From: Calditrichaceae bacterium | GTDB lineage: Bacteria > Calditrichota > Calditrichia > Calditrichales > Calditrichaceae | Assembly (NCBI GenBank): GCA_030622395.1 | Contig: JAUXGF010000086.1 | Location: 1 to 8,784 of the forward strand | Direction of reading: 5' to 3' | Length of the DNA: 8,784 bases | Program-made: the position numbers and the translations under genes | Shown here: positions 1 to 5,353 of the stretch, piece by piece | Layout of the letters: every line of letters begins with the position of its first letter | How positions within the stretch are numbered: position 1 is the first letter of the stretch | The notes under the pieces: generated by a model | The model's input: the letters and a program-made list of their open reading frames with translations, nothing else | Database searches by the model: none | Told to the model about the DNA's origin: nothing

Positions 1-50
1 AAAGCGACGCGAAACACTAAAATCAACGTTTATTATATTAATTAACGTCT

Positions 51-135
51 GGACAACCCCCTCAGTCCCCCTTTTTTAAGGGGGAAGCTTTACATTATCC
101 CTTAAGTTAACGCTTATGGGGTTAGGGGGTTGTCC
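51..135. repeat. Palindromic repeat element (two convergent repeat copies)
   Basis: A perfect 12-bp inverted repeat closes this element: GGACAACCCCCT at 51-62 and AGGGGGTTGTCC at 124-135. Two further stems lie inside. Arm 1 is CCCCCTT/AAGGGGG with a TTTT loop at 67-84. Arm 2 is CCC-T-TAAG/CTTA-T-GGG at 99-120, with one T-T mismatch and loop TTAACG. The whole can be drawn as a three-way junction. It can also be read as two convergent copies of one repeat: copy A on + from 53, and copy B on - from 133. Both begin ACAACCCCCT and reach a TTAAGGG core. Copy B overlaps the last four codons and the stop of the DUF559 gene. No T-run follows on the minus strand, so it is not a canonical Rho-independent terminator, though it could stabilise a 3' end. 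Confidence 0.85.
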
Positions 136-493
136 CTCTTTCAATATCCTCAATACTCCTGTAAATAATCCCTAAAACATGCTTAATAGAATTTATCACA
201 TATAATGCGTTAAACCGTAATATTCGTAATCCCAAATCTTCTAACTTTTTTTGTCTTTTATTATCATATTCCACTTTATAATTATGAGTAATCCCATCAA
301 TTTCTATAACTAATCGCAGCTTACTGCAATAGAAATCCACAATATAATTGTCTATAGGTTTTTGTCTCATAAATTGATAGCCGCGCATTTGACGACATTT
401 TAGATACTTCCATAGCATTCTCTCAGAAAATGTAGAATTATTTCGTAATTGTCTGGCTTTTTCTTTTAATTTTGGATTGTAGTAAATCTTCAC
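122..493 (-). CDS. DUF559 family protein, Vsr-like endonuclease fold
   Basis: This 123-aa protein has the full length and layout of DUF559 (PF04480), a family with the restriction-endonuclease-like fold related to Vsr. The N-terminal helix region holds LKEKARQLR and the family-typical SERMLWKYLK (23-32). The core follows with YIVDFYC (50-56) and LVIEIDG (61-67), and then the usual D-rich, K/R-rich helix ending LGLRILRF (87-94). Acidic residues D53, E64 and D66 match the likely metal-binding site. There is no signal peptide or membrane segment. The start is GTG at 493-491: an in-frame TAA lies at 499-497, and the next Met (residue 26) would delete the conserved N-terminus. The gene is on the same strand as the PKS but 189 bases beyond it and unrelated to polyketide chemistry. 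The last residues G-T-T-P and the stop codon are read from a copy of the flanking repeat. The cellular role of the family is unproven; a nuclease function is inferred from the fold. Confidence 0.9.
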   Translation of the reverse strand: MKIYYNPKLKEKARQLRNNSTFSERMLWKYLKCRQMRGYQFMRQKPIDNYIVDFYCSKLRLVIEIDGITHNYKVEYDNKRQKKLEDLGLRILRFNALYVINSIKHVLGIIYRSIEDIERGTTP

Positions 494-498
494 TTTTT

Positions 499-534
499 AC
501 AACCCCCTAACCCCCTTTTTTAAGGGGGAATTGT
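499..534 (+). repeat. Third copy of the C-tract palindromic repeat
   Basis: The copy begins ACAACCCCCTAACCCC at 499-514. This is identical over 16 bases to the minus-strand copy at 133-118, so the two form a perfect 16-bp inverted pair around the DUF559 gene. It goes on to a CCCCCTT-TTTT-AAGGGGG hairpin (511-528), the same core as 67-84, and ends TTGT (531-534), complementary to its initial ACAA. The unit is therefore a nested palindrome. The G-tract can pair with either C-tract (503-507 or 511-515), so two alternative stems are possible. Confidence 0.85.
503..508 (-). promoter_or_regulatory. Possible ribosome binding site of the DUF559 gene, supplied by the repeat
   Basis: On the minus strand AGGGGG lies nine bases before the GTG start at 493. 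No better Shine-Dalgarno match is visible in the A-rich stretch between. If it is used, the repeat supplies both the translation start signal and, through its inverted copy, the stop codon. The match to a standard anti-Shine-Dalgarno sequence is imperfect, and pairing in the repeat hairpin could hide it. Confidence 0.3.
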
Positions 535-545
535 AATTCCAAATT
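534..545 (+). repeat. 12-bp direct repeat, left copy
   Basis: TAATTCCAAATT occurs here and identically at 673-684. The two copies bracket 127 bases (546-672) that hold all the hairpins of this spacer. The left copy directly abuts the C-tract repeat ending at 534. Confidence 0.7.
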
Positions 546-555
546 TCCTTCTTCC

Positions 556-593
556 CTCGTATCAGAGAACATTTTGCTTAACTCTGATACGAG
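556..593. repeat. Perfect 12-bp inverted repeat, 14-base loop
   Basis: CTCGTATCAGAG (556-567) pairs exactly with CTCTGATACGAG (582-593). It lies about 90 bases past the PKS stop codon in the direction of transcription, so it could act as a transcript-end structure. On the minus strand it is followed by purines (GGAAGAAGG) rather than a T-run, so it lacks the form of an intrinsic terminator. A REP-like palindrome or a protein-binding dyad are alternatives. Confidence 0.75.
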
Positions 594-608
594 AAATATT
601 TTCATACC

Positions 609-621
609 GCCCCGATGGGGC
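609..621. repeat. GCCCC-GAT-GGGGC hairpin
   Basis: A five-base-pair all-GC stem with a three-base loop. It shares its stem sequence with the hairpin at 660-672 and differs only in the loop (GAT against TAC). A weaker TCCC-T6-GGGA stem (623-636) and a T-rich run (640-646) lie between the two. Confidence 0.6.
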
Positions 622-659
622 TTCCCTTTTTTGGGAGTATTTTTTTCTATAAACATTTC

Positions 660-672
660 GCCCCTACGGGGC
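660..672. repeat. GCCCC-TAC-GGGGC hairpin
   Basis: Partner of the hairpin at 609-621, with the same stem. It starts 11 bases past the PKS stop codon in the transcribed direction, so it would form in the PKS mRNA 3' end. No uridine tract follows it on that strand. Confidence 0.6.
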
Positions 673-684
673 TAATTCCAAATT
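673..684 (+). repeat. 12-bp direct repeat, right copy
   Basis: Identical to 534-545 (TAATTCCAAATT). Its last two bases belong to the TAA stop codon of the PKS gene (683-685), so the repeat reaches the end of the coding sequence. Confidence 0.7.
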
Positions 685-3600
685 AATCCCTCTTCCTCTT
701 AAGCGCCTCCGCCGCTTCCTCATCCGACATGTTTTCCATCTGTTTCAGCAGGTCTGCCACTTTTCCGACGTCGCTGTCTTTAGATTTTTCTTGCGTTTCT
801 TTGATTAATTTCGTGACTCCGGAAATAGTGGCGTCTTCAAACAAGCTGCGTAACGGCAGTTCGATCTGGAATGTTTCTCTCATTTTGGAAATGAGCTGTG
901 TGCCCGAAAGCGAGTTGCCGCCCAGATCGAAAAAGTCGTCGTAAATGCCGATAGGTTCTATGCCTAATAATTTTTGCCATTCCGAAGCGACCTGTTTTTG
1001 AAGTTCGGTTTCAGGTTCTACGTAAGCGGTCGGCAGGTTGGGGCGGGAATGTAGTTCCCCATCTGCGGCTTCTTCATCTTGATGAATCGTTTCTAATTTG
1101 ATCCATTTGTTTATGCGTGATTGTAAATTGCCTGTGGATATTAAAACCTGAGAAATTCCTTTTGCAGCAAAGACGCGTTCAAAAGCCCTGGCGCCTTCGT
1201 CCGGTAAAATTGAAAGCTGGGCGATTTCCGCTCCGAGCGCCCCTTGCCGCTCTGATGTTTCGTCAAATTGCCAGCCGTCCCAGTTAACGCTGATCCATTG
1301 CGTTGAGCTTTTTTTATTTTGTTGATAAGAAAATGCGTCCAAAAATTGATTTGCCGCAGCATAAGCGCTAAAACCCAATCCGCCTAAAATAGATGAAAGG
1401 GAAGATTGCAGTAAACAAAAATCGGGCTGATATTCCCGAAGGACTTCCGCTAAAACTTGCGCTCCTTTTACTTTAGCCTGGAATTGAGCGTCCCAATCAT
1501 CCGCCGTTATTTCGCGGATAGTTTTAAACGATTGCTCGCCAACAAGCCCTGCGGCATGAATCACGCCGTTAATTGTTCCGAATGATTCCGCAGCTTGTTT
1601 TAAGGTTTTTTCAAGCTGCCGCTTATCCGATATGTCCGTATGTAAAACGAGAATTTCCGCGCCGAGACTTTCGATTTTTTGCAGCCGTTTAATTTTAAGG
1701 CTAAAGACGTCGCCGGAATCATGGCTGTTAAGCCATTCCTGCCAGCCGCTCTTTTCAGGAAATTCAATCTTTTCTAAAAGAACCAATCGAGCCTTGACGG
1801 ATTTAGCAAGATGTTCGGCAAGCGTCAATCCGATCCTTCCTAATCCGCCGGTAATTGCATAAACGCCGTTTTCCTTTAATAAGCCGTCCGTCCGACCGGC
1901 TTCCTCTAAACGAACAGGTTCAAAATCCTGAACCCAGCGATGATTGGCGCGGTAGGCTAAAGTCAAGCCTGTGCGGTTATCTAAAAATTCGGCGGTAATT
2001 TGACTTGCAAGCGTTCTAAACTGTGCGCTGTCTTTTTCAGGAAGAACTGTATCAATTGTCCGGCAAACGATATTCGGATATTCCTGCGGAATGATCTTGC
2101 AGGGTCCCAGCAAAGAGGCTTTATCCGGCAGCAGCGTTTCAGTGCCCGTAACTTCAAATAGATTATTGGAAACAACCCCGACTTGAATATCATTGCTTAA
2201 ATTTAACTTGCCGATTGCCTTTGCTAAAAACAGCAGACTTTTAAATCCGTAATCTTGAATTGTTTCAAAAGATAATTCCTCGTCATCCGCAGATACGTTC
2301 CAAAGGTGGATAATGGCGTCCGGCAGCGCTTCGTCTTTGTTTAATTGTTCGAATAGCTTAACATAATCATCAGCCGATTGGGGATTGATAACATAATTAT
2401 TATTTTCACCGGCGCTGAAAGCTTCGCCTTTTTTTACGGTGATTACTGTTTTAACAGCGGGATTTGCATTATCAATAATTTGCGTTCCCAATCCGCAGTC
2501 ATCTAAAAAAATTAGCCAATTGGCTGGATGATCAGCATGGGATTTTACCGGGGTTAGCGGTAAATCGCGCTGTTTCCATGACGGTAAATAAAACCAATCG
2601 CTTATGTCGGTTTTCTTACCCTCGTCAACGCTTTCCATGCCGATCAATGGTCCGCTGTCCTTAGCTTCCAGCCAATAACGCTGCTTTTCAAAGGGATAGG
2701 TCGGCAGCGGCAGTCGAAGGCGGCGCTCATTTTTATAATAGGCGTCCCAATCTATACTTGCGCCCGCCAGCCATAAACGCCCGATTGTATTAAGTAAATA
2801 AGCCTGATCGGATTGCCGCTCCTGCGGGTGGCGTACAGATGATAAAATTACCCTGCCTAAAGTATTGCCGGGATGTCTGCGCGCCAGGGTACTCAGGGTT
2901 GTGCCCGGCCCGACTTCCAGCAAAATTTGAGCGCTGTCTTCTAACAGCTCGCCGGCATTATCAACAAAGCGCACTGTCCTGCGCAGATGTCTGGCGTAAT
3001 ATTCCGGATCAACCGCCTCTTCAATTTTAATCCAGCCGCCGCTGACATTTGATACGTAAGGGATCTGCGGCTCGTTAAGCGTAACGCTTTTTACAACTGC
3101 CGTAAATTCATCTAAAATAGGATCCATCATTGGCGAGTGAAAAGCGTGCGATGTATGTAAACGGCGGTATTTTATATTTTTTTCAGTTAATTGTTTTTCT
3201 AATGATTCTATGGCTTCGAATGTGCCGGAAAGAACAGCCGCGTCTTTGCCGTTAAGCGTTGCCAGTGAAATATCATCGTTTAAGAAAGGCGCAATATCGT
3301 GTTCTTCGAGCGGAAGACTCAGCATCGCGCCGCCGGGCATTTTTTGCATTAAAGCGCCGCGGGCTGCCACTACTTTGAGAGCGTCTTCCAAAGAAAAAAC
3401 GCCCGACAGGCAGGCCGCCACATATTCGCCGATAGAGTGCCCGACCATAGCCTGCGGTTTTACGCCCCATTCCATCCACAGTTTAGCCAGTGCGTATTCA
3501 ATTACAAAAAGCGCCGGTTGAGTATTGACTGTTTGATCTAATTTTTTTGCAGCCTCTTCTTTTTCATTTTCGGCAGGATAAAGCAGGGTGCGTAAATCCA

Positions 3601-5353
3601 ATCCCATATAGGGCTGCAATATATCGCAGCATTGATCGACATGTTCCTTAAAAACAGATTCGGTTTCATAAAGCTCTTTTGCCATGTTTACATACTGTGC
3701 CCCCTGTCCGCTGAACATAAAGGCAATGGGCGGATTTGACGGCTCTTTGGTATGCGTCATTGATAAAAGCCGTTTTGGGTCGCGCTTTTCCAACGCCTCG
3801 AAAGCGTCGTCGAGTGATTGGCAAACCAGCATTCTTCTTTGATTAAAAGGTTTCCTGCCGACCTGTAAGGTATATGCCGTGTCGGCGATATTTAAACCGT
3901 GATTGTTTTTTAAGTGATCCGCCAGTCTGCCGGCGGCATTATCCAGCGCCGTGTTAGTTTTTGCGGATAGTAATAAAAGATGATAAGGTCTGGATTCATC
4001 AGAAGGTTCAACAGGCGGAGCCTCTTCCAAAACGGCGTGAGCGTTTGTCCCGCCGATCCCGAATGAGCTGATTCCCGCTCGTCTCGGCGTGTCCCCGGTT
4101 TTCCATTCCCGCAGTTCAGTGTTTACAAAAAAGGGACTGTTTTCAAAATCAATTTTTGGATTAGGTTTTTCATAATTCAGGCTTGCCGGGATTTTTTTAT
4201 TTTGTAATGATAAAGCGGTTTTGATTAATCCCGCCACTCCGGCTGCGGCGTCTAAATGTCCGATATTTGTCTTAACCGATCCGATGGCGCAGAAGTTTTT
4301 TTTATCCGTATGTTCGTTAAATACTTGTGTCAGGGCGCTTATTTCAATCGGGTCGCCTAAAACCGTTCCCGTGCCGTGCGTTTCTATGTAGCTGATAGTC
4401 TGGGGATCAATACCTGAAACAGCCTGAGCAGTGGCGATTACTTCCGCCTGCCCGTCCACGCTGGGCGCAGTGTAACCGACGCGCAGGGATCCGTCATTAT
4501 TAAAAGCCGATCCTTTAATTACCGCATAAATATGATCGCCGTCTTCAATGGCTTCATCCAAACGTTTTAAAACAACTATGCCGGCGCCGTTACCGCTGAT
4601 CGTTCCGCCTGATTTTTCGTCAAAAGCCCGGCAGTGTCCGTCAGGGGAAAGGATCATTCCCTCTTGATAATAATAGCCTTGTTTTTGAGGAATGGTGATC
4701 GAAACGCCCCCGGCTAAAGCCATATCGCAGCTATAATTCAGCAGGTTTTGACAAGCCGTATGCACCGCCACTAAAGAAGTAGAGCAGGCGGTTTGAACCG
4801 TAACGCTAGGTCCTTTCAGATTCATTTTGTATGAGATGCGCGTATTTAAAAAGTCTTTATCATTGCCGATAGAAAGCTGATAGCCTTCCGCTGAACTGAC
4901 AAATCCTTTCTGTGACATTAAAAAGGAAAACAGGTATGTATTTAAACTGACGCCGCCAAAAAGCCCGATTAAGCCGTCGTAAGTATCGGCATTATAGCCG
5001 GCGTTTTCCAAAGCCTGCCAGGCAATCTCTAAGAACAAGCGGTGCTGCGGGTCCATCATTTCCACTTCACGCGGGGAAAGTTCAAAAAAATAAGCGTCGA
5101 ATTTGTCCTCATCTTCGATTATACAGCGGGATTTAACATAATCGGGATCAGCGATCAACGCCGGGTCTACGCCCGATTCAACTAAATCTTCGTCGCTAAA
5201 ATAAGTGAGGGCTTCAACGCCCTCCTTTAAAAGCCGCCAGAATTCATCAATGTTATTGGCGCCCGGAAATCGTCCCGCCATGCCTACGATTGCAATATCT
5301 AAGCCGCTGCTTTCCTCTGATTCTTCAATTTCATCTGTGTGTGCATCGTTCAT
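683..5353 (-). CDS. Type I polyketide synthase, single module KS-AT-KR-ACP
   Basis: A complete 1556-aa extension module. KS spans about 17-445, with Cys190 in TACSTS, His326 in THGTGT and His366 in NIGH all intact. AT spans about 543-840: Ser640 in GHSIGEY, and HAFH at 736-739, the motif typical of malonyl-CoA-selective ATs. The post-AT linker LPLPTYPFEKQRYWLE ends at 896. The KR structural half starts near 920; its catalytic half holds TGGLGRIG (1168-1175), Lys1294, Ser1318, Tyr1331 and Asn1335, so it should be active. The ACP spans about 1447-1518, with Ser1481 in LGGNSL. There is no DH, ER, methyltransferase or thioesterase, so the product keeps a beta-hydroxyl. The N-terminus before the KS is only 16 residues and strongly acidic. 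The C-terminal 38 residues are charged and contain MSDEEAAEALKRKR, which I read as a possible docking segment. The ATG follows the NRPS stop codon directly. The KS style (GMAGRFPGA) fits modules that accept chains from an NRPS. Confidence 0.97.
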   Translation of the reverse strand: MNDAHTDEIEESEESSGLDIAIVGMAGRFPGANNIDEFWRLLKEGVEALTYFSDEDLVESGVDPALIADPDYVKSRCIIEDEDKFDAYFFELSPREVEMMDPQHRLFLEIAWQALENAGYNADTYDGLIGLFGGVSLNTYLFSFLMSQKGFVSSAEGYQLSIGNDKDFLNTRISYKMNLKGPSVTVQTACSTSLVAVHTACQNLLNYSCDMALAGGVSITIPQKQGYYYQEGMILSPDGHCRAFDEKSGGTISGNGAGIVVLKRLDEAIEDGDHIYAVIKGSAFNNDGSLRVGYTAPSVDGQAEVIATAQAVSGIDPQTISYIETHGTGTVLGDPIEISALTQVFNEHTDKKNFCAIGSVKTNIGHLDAAAGVAGLIKTALSLQNKKIPASLNYEKPNPKIDFENSPFFVNTELREWKTGDTPRRAGISSFGIGGTNAHAVLEEAPPVEPSDESRPYHLLLLSAKTNTALDNAAGRLADHLKNNHGLNIADTAYTLQVGRKPFNQRRMLVCQSLDDAFEALEKRDPKRLLSMTHTKEPSNPPIAFMFSGQGAQYVNMAKELYETESVFKEHVDQCCDILQPYMGLDLRTLLYPAENEKEEAAKKLDQTVNTQPALFVIEYALAKLWMEWGVKPQAMVGHSIGEYVAACLSGVFSLEDALKVVAARGALMQKMPGGAMLSLPLEEHDIAPFLNDDISLATLNGKDAAVLSGTFEAIESLEKQLTEKNIKYRRLHTSHAFHSPMMDPILDEFTAVVKSVTLNEPQIPYVSNVSGGWIKIEEAVDPEYYARHLRRTVRFVDNAGELLEDSAQILLEVGPGTTLSTLARRHPGNTLGRVILSSVRHPQERQSDQAYLLNTIGRLWLAGASIDWDAYYKNERRLRLPLPTYPFEKQRYWLEAKDSGPLIGMESVDEGKKTDISDWFYLPSWKQRDLPLTPVKSHADHPANWLIFLDDCGLGTQIIDNANPAVKTVITVKKGEAFSAGENNNYVINPQSADDYVKLFEQLNKDEALPDAIIHLWNVSADDEELSFETIQDYGFKSLLFLAKAIGKLNLSNDIQVGVVSNNLFEVTGTETLLPDKASLLGPCKIIPQEYPNIVCRTIDTVLPEKDSAQFRTLASQITAEFLDNRTGLTLAYRANHRWVQDFEPVRLEEAGRTDGLLKENGVYAITGGLGRIGLTLAEHLAKSVKARLVLLEKIEFPEKSGWQEWLNSHDSGDVFSLKIKRLQKIESLGAEILVLHTDISDKRQLEKTLKQAAESFGTINGVIHAAGLVGEQSFKTIREITADDWDAQFQAKVKGAQVLAEVLREYQPDFCLLQSSLSSILGGLGFSAYAAANQFLDAFSYQQNKKSSTQWISVNWDGWQFDETSERQGALGAEIAQLSILPDEGARAFERVFAAKGISQVLISTGNLQSRINKWIKLETIHQDEEAADGELHSRPNLPTAYVEPETELQKQVASEWQKLLGIEPIGIYDDFFDLGGNSLSGTQLISKMRETFQIELPLRSLFEDATISGVTKLIKETQEKSKDSDVGKVADLLKQMENMSDEEAAEALKRKRD

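Noticed and set aside
26..48. ACGTT...AACGT dyad near the left edge
   Set aside because: Only five bases per arm in an AT-rich stretch; too weak to call a site.
623..646. TCCC-T6-GGGA hairpin with a T-run as an intrinsic terminator
   Set aside because: The stem is only four base pairs, and the T-run lies on the + strand side, where no gene reads into it. On the minus strand it becomes an A-tract before the stem.
494..682. Promoter for the DUF559 gene in the spacer
   Set aside because: TATA-like strings occur (for example near 646-652), but no -35 box at a fitting distance was found.
4294..4301. Eight-A tract on the minus strand as a programmed frameshift or slippage site in the KS
   Set aside because: KS motifs continue in the same frame on both sides (THGTGT before, NIGH after), and no alternative product is evident.
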